This document shows, one piece after another, positions 41,603 to 51,555 of a stretch of 64,000 nucleotides of DNA (positions are counted from its first letter, which is position 1; each line of letters begins with the position of its first letter). This DNA is from Streptomyces sp. NBC_01244 (lineage in GTDB: Bacteria > Actinomycetota > Actinomycetes > Streptomycetales > Streptomycetaceae). The translations under genes were made by a program, and so were the position numbers. The stretch lies in NCBI RefSeq assembly GCF_035987325.1, contig NZ_CP108488.1:5890001-5954000 (forward strand). The letters are read 5' to 3'. Under the pieces are notes generated by a model. The model was not told where the DNA came from and searched no databases. It was given only the letters and a program-made list of their open reading frames with translations.

Positions 41603-43022
41603 GTGAACGAAGCGGCACCGGTGATCCCGGTTGTCTCGTACGCGCGTATCTCCGCCGACACGGCCAGGGACGGCCACGGCGTCGAGGACCAGCACAAGGT
41701 GAACGGTGAGACGGCGGCCCGTCTCGGCTGGACGATCGTGCACCGCTGCACCGACAACGACCTGTCGGCGGCCAAGGCAGCGGTGGTGCGCCCGGACTTC
41801 GAGGCCATGGTGAAGGCGCTCAAGTCGGGACACATGCCGGACGGGCAGCCCGTACGCGGCGTCATCGTGGTCGCGGACGACCGGCTCACGCGCCGGGCGG
41901 GCGACTATGAGCGGTTCGTGGACGCGCTCACGTACGAGGAAGGACGGCTCTACGCCGACGCCAAGGGGTCGAAGAACCAAGATGCAGCGGCGGGCGCGCC
42001 GCTCACACCGCGCTCGCGCGGAGCTGGGCATCCCGGTGGGTGGGAAGCGCCCCTTCGGCTGGCAGGACGACAAGCTCACGCTGGAGCCCGAGGAAGCGGC
42101 GTGGCTGGCGAAGGGCGCCCGCGAGGTGATCGCGGGCAAGTCCATGCACTCGATCCTTCGCGAGTGGCGTGAGGTCGGCGTCCGCACGATCAACGACAAG
42201 GAATGGGCGAGCCGCTCGCTCAAGCTCGCCCTGTGGAACCCACGGCTGTGTGGCTGGCGCAAGCACAACGGAGAGCTGGTACGCGACGCCAACGGCGTGC
42301 CGGTCGTGGGTCGCTGGGAGCCCATCATCACGCCGAAGGAGTGGATGGCTATCGACGCCATCTTCTCGGCGCGGGTGGGCCCCAATGTGAAGTCTGACGG
42401 AACGGTCACGGACTATCGCACCCCGTCGTACCTGCTGACGGGAATCCTCCGATGCGGAAAGCCTCGCGAGGACGGCCAGATCTGCAATTCGCCCCTTCGG
42501 GCGACCGCACGAGCGGACCTCTCCGGGGGTTATCTCTACCAATGCCCCAGTAAGGAAATGGGCGGATGTGGGGGAACTGGACGGAACGGCGCCAAGATCG
42601 ATGAATTCATTACGGGGGCCGTACTCGCGAAGCTGGAAGCGAGGGCGGCCAGGGCGACGCGCGCCGACGAGCTGTGGGGAGGGGAGGAAGAGCCGGCCCG
42701 TCTGATGGCCAAGCAGCGCAAGCTGCTTCAGGCGTGGCAGGAAGACCAGGTCTCGGATGAGCTGTTCTTCCCCGAGAATCAGAAGATGGAAGCGCGCGTC
42801 AAGGAACTTCGTGCGGACAGGACACGTCATGTGCTGAGGCGACAGCGGGCCGCCGAAGTCACTGGCGACGTACGCGAGCGTTGGACCTCGGGCAGGCTGG
42901 ACCTGGCGCAGAAGCGTGCCCTGATCAGGGAAGCGCTGCACGCGGTGATCGTGCTGCCGGCGGGAGGCGGAGGTCGGCGCCCGTTCAACCCTGACCTGCT
43001 GGTCCCGAAGTGGCGGGACTGA
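41603..43022 (+). pseudogene. Large serine integrase, disrupted by an internal deletion/frameshift
   Basis: The first frame (41603 to about 41980) encodes the resolvase-type catalytic domain: [12 protein letters not shown] with the nucleophile Ser, then [20 protein letters not shown] and YADAKGSKN. The second frame (about 41979-43022) carries [26 protein letters not shown], the recombinase domain, a zinc ribbon (CGKPREDGQIC...CPSKEMGGCGG) and a C-terminal helical region. About 20 residues of the linker between these blocks, expected in intact relatives, are missing, and the frames differ, so a deletion near 41975-41981 is inferred. The whole would be about 470 residues. It lies just inside the left attachment core. 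Confidence 0.88.
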
Positions 43023-43043
43023 CGGGGATAGTGGAAACGGAAT

Positions 43044-43070
43044 GGGGCACCGCCGTCTGGCTGGTGCCCC
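43044..43070 (+). terminator. Terminator after the integrase relic
   Basis: An 8-bp stem (GGGGCACC at 43044-43051, GGTGCCCC at 43063-43070) followed by TTCGTTT lies 21 nt past the integrase stop. It looks like an original part of the element. Confidence 0.75.
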
Positions 43071-43192
43071 TTCGTTTGCCTTGCGTGTATGGACTACCGC
43101 TGACTGCGTTGGGCCTTGGCCGAGTCAAAGTCCTCCAACCTGAAGAGGGACCCAAGGTCTCCCATGGGGCTCCGGCGTGAGTGTGTTGTGCG

Positions 43193-43867
43193 TCAGCCGT
43201 CCGTTGACGGGGCTTCAGCGACGCCGATCGGGCAGGCCACGCCCGTGCCGCCGATGCCGCAGTAGCCATTGATGTTGCGGTCCAGGTACTGCTGGTGGTA
43301 CGCCTCCGCCGGCCAGAAGGGGCGCTCCGAGGCCGGCAGGACGGCCGTGGTGATCGTGCCGTAGCCGGAGGCGGTCAGGACGCGCTGGTAGGCCTCGCGG
43401 GAGGCCTCGGCGGTGGCCTGGGCGGCGGGGGAGTGGGTGTAGAGCGCCGAGCGGTACTGGGTGCCGACGTCGTTGCCCTGGCGGAAGCCCTGGGTGGGGT
43501 CGTGGGACTCCCAGAAGAGCTTCAGCAGGGCTTCGTAGGAGACCAGCGAGGGGTCGAAGACGACCCGGACCACCTCGGTGTGGCCGGTGCCGCCCGAGCA
43601 GACCTCTTCGTAGGTCGGGTTCTCGGTGAAGCCGCCCTGGTAGCCGGCCAGGGTGGTCCACACGCCGGGGGCCTGCCAGAACTTGCGCTCGGCGCCCCAG
43701 AAACAGCCGAGGCCGAAGTCGGCGACCTGGAGGTGGGCGGGGTACGGGCCCGCGAGGGGGTTGCCGAGCACGGTGTGCACGGCGGGCAGCCCGAACAGCG
43801 GCTCCGCGCGGCCGGTCAGGGCTTCCTCGCGGGTGGGGAGCTCGGGCGTGCGGCGGTACGAGAACAT
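43193..43867 (-). CDS. msrA: Peptide-methionine (S)-S-oxide reductase (host/element hybrid gene)
   Basis: MsrA reduces methionine-S-sulfoxide in oxidised proteins. The 224-residue protein has catalytic Cys55 in [33 protein letters not shown], and the C-terminal [16 protein letters not shown] with resolving cysteines. The last 30 residues (43193 to about 43280) appear to have been supplied by the inserted element, because a diverged copy of the same end sits beyond the left attachment core. The reading frame stayed open, so function should be kept. The ATG at 43865-43867 fits. Confidence 0.92.
   Translation of the reverse strand: MFSYRRTPELPTREEALTGRAEPLFGLPAVHTVLGNPLAGPYPAHLQVADFGLGCFWGAERKFWQAPGVWTTLAGYQGGFTENPTYEEVCSGGTGHTEVVRVVFDPSLVSYEALLKLFWESHDPTQGFRQGNDVGTQYRSALYTHSPAAQATAEASREAYQRVLTASGYGTITTAVLPASERPFWPAEAYHQQYLDRNINGYCGIGGTGVACPIGVAEAPSTDG
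43280..43296. repeat. Right attachment-site core within msrA
   Basis: This is the second copy of GTCCAGGTACTGCTGGT. To its left the msrA end differs from the displaced copy ([22 protein letters not shown] versus [22 protein letters not shown]); to its right is the only msrA body. Confidence 0.8.
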
Positions 43868-43961
43868 GGATTCCCTCCTTGTGGTCTACCGATAACGGCG
43901 GACGGCGGTCGGGGATTCCCTCACCCCCGGATTTCCGTACGAAGGTGCAGGTGGGTGACCA

Positions 43962-43994
43962 GGACGGCCCGGGGCTCAGAGCCCCGGGCCGTCC
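43962..43994 (-). terminator. Terminator after the RHS toxin/immunity genes
   Basis: A 15-bp perfect stem (43962-43976 with 43980-43994) and CAG loop lie 17 nt beyond the stop of the minus-strand gene at 44012-44299. Confidence 0.88.
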
Positions 43995-44011
43995 GTCATT
44001 CAGAGGGTGGA

Positions 44012-44299
44012 TCAGTCGGTGTAGAAGTACGCCTCCTCGGCGATCTCGTGCACTGCTTCCTCACCCAGCTCCTGTTCCAGGGCTGTGCCGATGACATTCC
44101 GAAGGTTGCCCAAGCGGCGCAGTACCTTGCGATCTACGACGTAGTCACAAAGGATCTCCGGGTCCTTACCTCCGGTACCGATGCGGGAGAGGATCCTGTC
44201 CAGCGAGACGACGTACTCGTTGAGATCTCGGGTCGCTTGGATCGCGTCGGCCAGGGAGATCTCCACCCGTCCCTTTCGCATCCCCATCTCATCGCTCAT
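44012..44299 (-). CDS. Candidate immunity protein for the RHS toxin
   Basis: The 95-residue, helix-rich, acidic protein (VEISLADAIQATRDLNEYVVSLDRILSRIGTG; RRLGNLRNVIGTALEQELGEEAVHEIAEEAYFYTD) has no signal peptide or recognised domain. Its ATG (44297-44299) overlaps the toxin TGA by 4 nt, so it is translated in step with the toxin. Immediate 3' placement, small size, acidity and moderate GC are standard for immunity genes of polymorphic toxins. No family assignment is made; the role rests on context. Confidence 0.8.
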   Translation of the reverse strand: MSDEMGMRKGRVEISLADAIQATRDLNEYVVSLDRILSRIGTGGKDPEILCDYVVDRKVLRRLGNLRNVIGTALEQELGEEAVHEIAEEAYFYTD

Positions 44300-47200
44300 C
44301 GCACGATCTTCACATTCTCGATTGCAATATCTCCCACTGCGACCCACTCCCAGAAACCAAACTTCTTGTTGTATTCCTTGGTGATCCGATTCGCCGGTAC
44401 GTCGAATTCCACTACCTTGCTTCCGCGGCCCATGCCGATGCCGAGCTTGGGTTCCGCGTCCTTCGGAGCCATCAGCTTCCCCTTCGCAGGGAGGAGGAAT
44501 ACCTTGTTCTGGTCGCGAGCCCGCATGATTTTCGATTCTACGATGCCCCGCGCGCCGGCACTGTTCGTGTAGTGCCGCATCCGGACCATCTCTACAGGCT
44601 TTTCAGCCTTCCCGCCGCTTCCCTCAGCGGTGGGGCAATTGTGCACGAGCAGCGACGCGGCGCCTGCGAGCACGTAGTAGGTGTGGAACTCGTCGACGGT
44701 GAGGTTGTGGGTCGTGACGGCGTACGGATAGGTGCGCGTCGCCTGGACCGTGAGGGTGGTGCCGTCGGGCTGGCGGAGCTTTTCGCCGGCAATGAGCTCG
44801 CCGGCGTCGACCCACTGCTGTCGGGTCGCGCTCCAGTAGGGGTGGTGGTAGGTGGAGGTGATCTTCGCCGGCGGGCCGCGAGGGCTGGCCTCGTCGGTGA
44901 CGGTGAGGTCGGTGAAGTCCTTGTCGTCGGGCGTGGTGATGGTGGTGGTGACGGTCTTGGGCCGGGTTTCGCCGGTCTGCGGGTCGGTGGCCATGACCAC
45001 GTCCCCGTCCTTGACGTCCTCGATGGACTTCGCGGACCCGTCGGCCATCAGGACCTGGACGCCGGTGGGGAAGCTGTTGCACTTGGTCGTGCCCGACGGG
45101 GCATCGCCCCCGCCGCTCCTGGCTTCGGGCTCGGCCCTGCTGGTGCTCTTCGCGGCGTCGGACTCCTTCGCCACGAGTCGGGACTCGGTTCCCGCGCTGT
45201 CGCTCAGGGATTCCTTGGCGGCCTTATCCGATGCGGCCTGGGCTGCCTTGGCTTCGGCGTCACGCGCTTCCTTGGCCGCCTTCTTGACGGAGCTGACGGC
45301 ATCGGCGGCCTTCGAGGCTCCGCGTTCGGCTTCGTGGATGGCGTCGTAGGCCTTGTTCATCTCCTTGTAGATCTTGAAGGCCTTGATGCCGACCTTGACG
45401 GCCTTGACGAGCTTGCCCCAGGGGACGAAGTTCAGGGCCGTGTTGATGCACGCCATCACGTCGCCCTTGGTGAAGCAGTCCCGGGCGTCGTTGTATCCAA
45501 TCAGGTCACCGACCACGTCGATGACTTCGTCGATCAGCTTGTCGCGCTTCTTCTTGGCCTTGGTGACGTTGTTGTTCGCCTGGTCCAAAGCCTTTTGGGC
45601 CTGCCCTTCCCCGTCGTCACCACCACCCCAGAGACTGATGTTGTGGCTCTCTGTGTACTCGTACTGCTCACAGTTGCTACTACACGTGATCTGTTGCGCC
45701 AGGCCGCTGGGGTCGGAGGCGTTGACGGGGCTGTTGTTGGAGTAGGCGTAGGCGTTCCACTGTTGCGGGTCGCTTACGTCGAGGACCGGGTCGGGGCTGA
45801 TGAAGCGGCCGGTGGTGGGGTCGTATTCGCGGGCGCCGAGGAGGGTGAATCCGGTGGATTTCTCCTTGGTGCCGCCGACGAATCCCTTGTCTCCGGCCCA
45901 GGTGCCGGGGGCGGGCTGGGTGCCGCGTTCGTTGCCGAACGGGTCGGAGGCCCGGCGGACGTGGCTGAGGTCGGAGGCCTTGAACTGAACTCCGCCGGTG
46001 CCGTGGTGGTCCGCGCCCTGGTACGTGAGCGTGGCCGCGACCGTGCTGGTGGTGCGGGTGACGGACAGGCCGCCGGGGGCGGGGTAGCTGCGGACGTTGG
46101 CAACCTTGCCGCTGGCGGTGTCCAGCGTGATCTGGTCGGCGCCGATGTTGAGGGTGGTGCTGGTGGGGTCGCGGCGGATGAGCTGGTTGCCGGCGGTGTC
46201 GTAGAGATAGCTGGTGCCGGCGCTCTCCCCGGTACCGACGATCTTGTCGAGCTTGCCCTGTCCGTTCCAGGTCAGGGTCTTGGTGCCGGCGGTGTTGGTG
46301 ATACCGGCGGTGTTGCCGGACTGGTCGTAGGTGTAGGAGGTGACCTTGGTTCCGGACGGGCCGGTCTCGGTCGAGGACATCAGCGCGTGCGGGCCGCCCG
46401 TGCCGCCGCCCGTCTTCGGGTCGGAAGACGGGGTGTTGTTCTTCGGTCCGAACGTCTGGGTGGTCGTGACGTCCTTGGCCGCGTTGCCGGTGACGTCCTT
46501 CCTCACCAGCTTCTTGCGGTTGCCCATCGCGTCGTACTCGTACTGCTGCCAGTACGGAGCAGGACCGCCGACACTCGGCTTGCCCGTGCCGTCGACCGCG
46601 GGGCCGGCTGCGTTGGTGCAGCCGCCGATGCCGCGGACGCTGGGTGCGGGAGCCGTGGTCTGGGTGCCGGTGTCGGTCCAGGCCTGAGTCAGCCGTCCCA
46701 GGTAGTCGTGCGTGAAGCACTGCAGGTCACGGCCCGCGCCGTCCTGCGTGTCACCGATCGAGGTCAGCTGGCCGACCTTGTTGTAGGTGTAGTCCAGGAC
46801 ATCCACGCTGGCCGTCGCGGCGGTCTGCTTGTCCAGGGTCGAGCGGACCGGACGGCCGGTGCCGGCGTCGTAGTCGGTCGTGGAGACCACCTGCAAGCCG
46901 GTGTCACCGACGGTGCTACGGATGGCCCGCCCGTAGGGGTCGTAGCGCACGTCCACGAGGTACGGGGTCCTGGCGAGCCCGATCTTGCCACTGAGCGAAG
47001 TGGTGTTGCCCGCGACATCGGTACCGAACGTCAGCGTCTCGGCGCCGAGGCCGGCCTTGGGGATGCCGGGCAGGGCCGAGGTCTTCAGCTGGCCGTAGGC
47101 GTCGTAGGTGTTGGTCGTCTGGTAAGTACCAGCCAGCTCCTTCTCGGCCGCCGGGATGGTGACCTTGGTGCCGAGGGGCCGGTAGCCGCCGTCGTAACCG

Positions 47201-50200
47201 GTGACCTCCGTGGCGTAGGCGCTGCCCGTCTTGCCACCCACGTAGCGGGTGGCGCTGTCGGCCTTGCCGAGCTTCTTGGCGTCGTACGTGAACGCGCCGA
47301 CCTGCTTGGCGGGGTCGACGGCCGTGCCCTCGTACGTCGCGATGGTGCGACCGAGGAGGTCGGCCTCCAAGGTGGCGCTCTTGAGGCGGGCGTCGGTGGT
47401 GGTGGTGAGGTTCTTCTTGTCGTCGTAGACGGTCGTGCTGATCCCGGCATCCGGGTCGGTGGTCTTCACCACGCGGCCCAGCAGGTCGTAGGTGAAGGTC
47501 CACTCGTTGCCGGCGGAGTCCTTCCGCGACAGCTCCTGGCCCTCGGAGTTGGACACGTACGTCGTGTCGTCGTAGGCACCGGTGGGCGTGTTCGACTTGA
47601 ACTGGCGCAGGATCGAGGTGGTGCCGTTGGTGATCGTCGCCGTGGCGAACCCGCCGGCCGGCGGAATCTGACGGCTCTCGTCCACGCCCGGGTACTGAGT
47701 CGTGGAGCGGGACTGCTCCACGCCGAAGGACTGGCTGATGGATGCGGTGACGCGGCCGAGGCCGTCGAAGACGGAGACGGTCTGGGCCGGGATCTTGCTG
47801 TCGGGCTGGACCCCGCCGTTGGGCAGGAAGACCGCCGCGGAGGGCGCGCCCTGGTCGGTGTAGTAGGCCGAACTGGTCTTGACCTGCCAGCCGTGGGAGT
47901 CGAACAGTGCGTCCGTGATCATCCGGCCGGCCACGCCCGAGGGAGGAGTGGCCTGCGTCTGGCGGACGCGGCCCATACCGTCGTAGATCGTGTACGAGGA
48001 CGTGTAGCTGTTGTCGTTCATGAGCGCCTGGCTCAGAACGGCGGACGGCGCGTTCGTGCCGTTCATCGTGTACGACAACTTGCGCACCGGGAGAGCGCTG
48101 TTCGCACGTTCCTGGCCCGGCTGCCAGATGGAGGTGACCCGCCCGAGCGCGTCGTACTCGCGTTCGGCGACGTGGTTGTTCTCGTCGGTGCTCTTCAGCG
48201 GCTGTGAGCGGCCGATGTCGAGCGTGGTGACCGACTTCCAGCCCAGCGGGTTGGTGTGGGTGATGGTGTCCGGAAGCACACCCGTGGCAGGCGCGTACTG
48301 GGTCGTGGTGACCGCGCCGCCCGGGTGGGCGGTGTCGGTGCGGACCTTGTTGGTGTTGCTGGTGACGCGGCCGTAGGTGTCGTAGGTGGAGGTGGAGTTG
48401 AGGCGGTAGACCGGCTTGCCGGTGCCGTCGTACTTCTCCAGGACCTCAGTGCCCGTGCCGTCCGCCGTCGCTCCGACCTGGCCGTAGGGCAGACCGTCGA
48501 AGTACGAGCGGGTGTCGCCGACGGTGTTGGCCGCGGTCGGCGTCTGACCGCAGACACCGGACAGGACCAGGGTGCGCGCAGCGATCTCGGTGACCGCGCC
48601 GCCCGGGCCGGTCGGGTACTCGAACGTGGTGCACAGACGCTGGTCCGTGCGGGAGATGTCGCTGTTGTCGTCGACCTGGAGGGGCCGGGTGACGAGCGTG
48701 GTGTCGTACGTCGACGAGCGCTCGCTCGTGCGCCAGCTGCCGTTGGCGAGCTTCGCGCGGGTGGTGACCTTAGCCGTGTTCAGCGCGCGGGCCGTGATCG
48801 GCGGCATCCCGGCGGACTGGGCGCGGGTTGCGGTGACCGGGCCGATCCAGGGGGTGGTGACCTCGTCGGAGACCACCGCGCCGCCGTCGCGGTCGTAGGT
48901 CTGGGTCTGGCGGGCGAAGCCGGACAGAACTTCTTCGTCCTTGATCGTCCCGCCCTGCGTGTCATCGACCGACACGCTGCGCTTGGTGCCGTTGGCCAGG
49001 ACGTCGCCGTCCATACCGCGCAGGTAGGTGGTGACGTTCTTGGTGCGCGGGGCTTCGCTCGCGTTGCCGCTGCCCGTGCGGGTCGTCACCGTGGCGTAGC
49101 CGCGGAACTGGTCCCAGGTGCGGGTCTTGGGGTCGGTGAACTCGGAGTCGTTGCGGTGCCAGGCGATGCCGCCGCCGTACTCGTAGTCGGTGACGGTGGA
49201 GACCTGGCCGCCGACCTTGTCCTGCTGGGTGACGGACTGGACGACGACCTTGTTGAACCAGTCGTTGACCGGGTCCGCGAAGGACTGGCCGGGCAAGTAC
49301 CACTTGACCGGCATGCAGGCCATCGTGTTGCCGTCCTCGGTGGACGGCATCGTGCCGTTGAGGCGCGAGCACTCCGGTGCCTTGTAGGCGACGTTGATCT
49401 GGCCACCGGTTTCGGTGGTGATCGTCTGGATCCGCGGACGCCGATAGCTCGGAGCCGAAGCGTCCGTACCGTCGGGGCGGCGGACGACGCCGTCGACACG
49501 GTTGGGGAACTGCGTCGCCTGGAACAGGACCGCGGGGAGCTTGATCGCGGTCTTGCTGTTGCTGGCGTTGCGCTGGATCGAGTCGAGCCACAGGGTCGGG
49601 GACGTGCCGTCACCCGGGTCCTGGAAGGAGTGCTTGAGGTCGTACCAGTCGACCGTGCGCCACGCGGTGCCCGTCCAGACCTGACTGGCGATCTGGGTGA
49701 ACTTCTTCGTCGTGAAATAGGTCGGCGAGAGGTTCAGGCACTGACCGGTGGCCGGGCATTCCTGGTCGATGGGGGTATCCGGCCAGGAAGCGGCGTTCGC
49801 CTTCACACGCTGAGCGGTGTCCGTGCAGGTGACGGTCCCGATCACGACGCAGCGTTCGGCGTTCTTGATGTTGATCTGGACGGCCGGCTTGGCCGTGCCC
49901 TTCGCCGTGATCTGCTCGGGCAGGCGCTGGCCGTAGCCGATCCAGGTCGGGTAGGAGCCGCGCTGGTACTTCGTGTTGGTGCCGGTGCCGCCGTTCTGGC
50001 CGCCACCACGCCCGTAGAAGTTGTCTTCCTGCTCGTAGCGGTAGGAGACCAGGTTCTGGTGCGGGTCCACGACGTAGTCGAGGTTCCACTGCCAGCCCAG
50101 CTGCTGCCACGTCCCGTTCGCGGGAGTGTCAGCGCCCAGGCACTTGTCCTGGCCGCTGTTGAAATACACCGGGACCGTGGAGACGGATTTGGCCTCCGGG

Positions 50201-51555
50201 TCGGTGCCGTCGCCGCCGGGGAGGCGGTTGGAGCCGAAGTAGTACTGGGTTCCGTCGGTCGTGGTGACCTTGAAGCCCTCGCCCTTCCAGGCGGCGTTGC
50301 GCTGCCCGGTCAGCCGCTCGATCTTTGTGCCGTCCTCACCCTGAAGGTGATACACGCACGAGGTGTCGTCGCGGACGATCTGGCCGGCGTGGCCGGCGAG
50401 GTTCAGGGACAGGATGTCCCCGGCCCAGCACTCGTCACCCGACTCCGCTATCCCCGCGTCTTTGCAGCCCTTGTAGGAACGCGAGATCGAGCCCGGACTC
50501 CAGTCCCAACCCTCACCGAAACCGGACGCCTGCGCGTTCGTCGACGCCGTACGGCCATCGATGGAGGACGAGTCATAGGCCAGGCCCACATCCGGACCCG
50601 CACCCGCGATCGCGGAGGGAACCTCGACGGTGTAGCCGTAGGTGAAGTTCGCGGCGTTCGCGCCGGCCTGCCACGACATGGACGGCGCCAGCGGGGTAGC
50701 GGTGAAGTCACCACTCGCACCCGACGGACCCGCCTCCACGGCGAGGGCCACGGCCTGCGAGGCCAGCATCTGCGGAGCATCCGACGGAGCCGACTTGAAG
50801 GCAGTCGCCTTCGTCTTGGGGGCGTCGATCTCCGCGACCAGACGGCCCGACGCATCCGTGTGGGAAGCCACCGGGGTACGGGCCGTGCAGCCCTTCGCGC
50901 CCGGAGTCGTCAGCGCACAGTCGGGAAGACGCACCACCCGTGCACGATCAGCCCAGTTCGCGCCAGTCGTCTTCGCCAACGCCGAGACGTCGAAACCGAC
51001 CTGGACCTTGCCCGAAGCAGCACTGCCCGCCGCATCGGTCAGAGCGACGAGGACGCCCCCGACACCAGCCGCACGCGTCTTCGCCTCGTCCTTCACCTCC
51101 ACCCGAAGCGAACCCTCACCAGAACCGGAACCAGAACCGGAACCGGAAGTAGCGAGCTCCGACAACTTCGCCGAACGGTTCACACCCTTGGCGGGAGCAA
51201 CCCATACGGGCAAAGAGCCGGCCTGAACCGACTTTCCTGCGGCTGCGGTTGTCGCTCCACCGGTAATGGCGAGCGGAACGGTCGCCGAACCGGACGGGGC
51301 CTTCGCCTTCGCATCCGGCTTCCACGCCTTACCGACCGGCGCCTTGGCGTTGACGGGCTTGGCATTCGAGCCCTTGACGGGCTTGGTCTGCGGGAGCGCC
51401 GTATTCGGCGGCACCCACACCTTCGGTGGCTTCGCCACCGCTTCGACCGCGGGCAAGCCCAGGCCGGAGATGAACACCGCGAGCACGGCGACCATCGCAA
51501 CACGTGGCCGTCTCGCGCGTGCGCGCGAAAGCAAACCACCCTGACGAGACAACAA
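44296..51555 (-). CDS. Giant secreted RHS-repeat polymorphic toxin with Hint and ART-HYD1-like tip
   Basis: The 2,419-residue protein has an N-terminal signal/anchor (RRPRVAMVAVLAVFISGLGLPAVEA), a SpvB/TcaC-like beta region (about 300-350), many YD/RHS repeats and the RHS core (LGAREYDPTTGRFISPDP...NASDPSGL, ending about 1947). A Lys/Ala-rich coiled segment follows, then a Hint autoprotease (about 2159-2307, CNSFPTGVQVLMADG to LLVHNC) and a 112-residue tip. The tip starts with RHYTNSAGARGIVESKIMRARDQNKVF, resembling HYD1-type ADP-ribosyltransferase toxins. The RHS shell should encase the tip, which Hint releases. The start is TTG (51553-51555) with a GGGGG close upstream. The overlapping antisense frames are shadows. 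Confidence 0.9.
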   Translation of the reverse strand: MLSRQGGLLSRARARRPRVAMVAVLAVFISGLGLPAVEAVAKPPKVWVPPNTALPQTKPVKGSNAKPVNAKAPVGKAWKPDAKAKAPSGSATVPLAITGGATTAAAGKSVQAGSLPVWVAPAKGVNRSAKLSELATSGSGSGSGSGEGSLRVEVKDEAKTRAAGVGGVLVALTDAAGSAASGKVQVGFDVSALAKTTGANWADRARVVRLPDCALTTPGAKGCTARTPVASHTDASGRLVAEIDAPKTKATAFKSAPSDAPQMLASQAVALAVEAGPSGASGDFTATPLAPSMSWQAGANAANFTYGYTVEVPSAIAGAGPDVGLAYDSSSIDGRTASTNAQASGFGEGWDWSPGSISRSYKGCKDAGIAESGDECWAGDILSLNLAGHAGQIVRDDTSCVYHLQGEDGTKIERLTGQRNAAWKGEGFKVTTTDGTQYYFGSNRLPGGDGTDPEAKSVSTVPVYFNSGQDKCLGADTPANGTWQQLGWQWNLDYVVDPHQNLVSYRYEQEDNFYGRGGGQNGGTGTNTKYQRGSYPTWIGYGQRLPEQITAKGTAKPAVQINIKNAERCVVIGTVTCTDTAQRVKANAASWPDTPIDQECPATGQCLNLSPTYFTTKKFTQIASQVWTGTAWRTVDWYDLKHSFQDPGDGTSPTLWLDSIQRNASNSKTAIKLPAVLFQATQFPNRVDGVVRRPDGTDASAPSYRRPRIQTITTETGGQINVAYKAPECSRLNGTMPSTEDGNTMACMPVKWYLPGQSFADPVNDWFNKVVVQSVTQQDKVGGQVSTVTDYEYGGGIAWHRNDSEFTDPKTRTWDQFRGYATVTTRTGSGNASEAPRTKNVTTYLRGMDGDVLANGTKRSVSVDDTQGGTIKDEEVLSGFARQTQTYDRDGGAVVSDEVTTPWIGPVTATRAQSAGMPPITARALNTAKVTTRAKLANGSWRTSERSSTYDTTLVTRPLQVDDNSDISRTDQRLCTTFEYPTGPGGAVTEIAARTLVLSGVCGQTPTAANTVGDTRSYFDGLPYGQVGATADGTGTEVLEKYDGTGKPVYRLNSTSTYDTYGRVTSNTNKVRTDTAHPGGAVTTTQYAPATGVLPDTITHTNPLGWKSVTTLDIGRSQPLKSTDENNHVAEREYDALGRVTSIWQPGQERANSALPVRKLSYTMNGTNAPSAVLSQALMNDNSYTSSYTIYDGMGRVRQTQATPPSGVAGRMITDALFDSHGWQVKTSSAYYTDQGAPSAAVFLPNGGVQPDSKIPAQTVSVFDGLGRVTASISQSFGVEQSRSTTQYPGVDESRQIPPAGGFATATITNGTTSILRQFKSNTPTGAYDDTTYVSNSEGQELSRKDSAGNEWTFTYDLLGRVVKTTDPDAGISTTVYDDKKNLTTTTDARLKSATLEADLLGRTIATYEGTAVDPAKQVGAFTYDAKKLGKADSATRYVGGKTGSAYATEVTGYDGGYRPLGTKVTIPAAEKELAGTYQTTNTYDAYGQLKTSALPGIPKAGLGAETLTFGTDVAGNTTSLSGKIGLARTPYLVDVRYDPYGRAIRSTVGDTGLQVVSTTDYDAGTGRPVRSTLDKQTAATASVDVLDYTYNKVGQLTSIGDTQDGAGRDLQCFTHDYLGRLTQAWTDTGTQTTAPAPSVRGIGGCTNAAGPAVDGTGKPSVGGPAPYWQQYEYDAMGNRKKLVRKDVTGNAAKDVTTTQTFGPKNNTPSSDPKTGGGTGGPHALMSSTETGPSGTKVTSYTYDQSGNTAGITNTAGTKTLTWNGQGKLDKIVGTGESAGTSYLYDTAGNQLIRRDPTSTTLNIGADQITLDTASGKVANVRSYPAPGGLSVTRTTSTVAATLTYQGADHHGTGGVQFKASDLSHVRRASDPFGNERGTQPAPGTWAGDKGFVGGTKEKSTGFTLLGAREYDPTTGRFISPDPVLDVSDPQQWNAYAYSNNSPVNASDPSGLAQQITCSSNCEQYEYTESHNISLWGGGDDGEGQAQKALDQANNNVTKAKKKRDKLIDEVIDVVGDLIGYNDARDCFTKGDVMACINTALNFVPWGKLVKAVKVGIKAFKIYKEMNKAYDAIHEAERGASKAADAVSSVKKAAKEARDAEAKAAQAASDKAAKESLSDSAGTESRLVAKESDAAKSTSRAEPEARSGGGDAPSGTTKCNSFPTGVQVLMADGSAKSIEDVKDGDVVMATDPQTGETRPKTVTTTITTPDDKDFTDLTVTDEASPRGPPAKITSTYHHPYWSATRQQWVDAGELIAGEKLRQPDGTTLTVQATRTYPYAVTTHNLTVDEFHTYYVLAGAASLLVHNCPTAEGSGGKAEKPVEMVRMRHYTNSAGARGIVESKIMRARDQNKVFLLPAKGKLMAPKDAEPKLGIGMGRGSKVVEFDVPANRITKEYNKKFGFWEWVAVGDIAIENVKIVR

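Larger units (their letters stand above)
41534..43296. mobile_element. Decayed serine-integrase element inserted in msrA
   Basis: The interval between the two 17-bp cores is about 1.75 kb. It holds only a broken integrase gene, a terminator and a replacement msrA 3' end. The left boundary separates the displaced msrA end from integrase-flanking DNA; the right boundary joins element DNA to the msrA body. All other cargo appears lost, and the integrase is disrupted, so the element is probably fixed in place. Confidence 0.8.

Noticed and set aside
41639..41650. TACGCGCGTA inside the integrase coding sequence as a third deo operator
   Set aside because: It lacks the outer C and G of the 12-mer, encodes the conserved YARIS motif and lies within a gene unrelated to nucleosides.
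43193..43867. msrA as destroyed by the insertion
   Set aside because: The reading frame is open through the attachment core and keeps all catalytic and resolving cysteine motifs.
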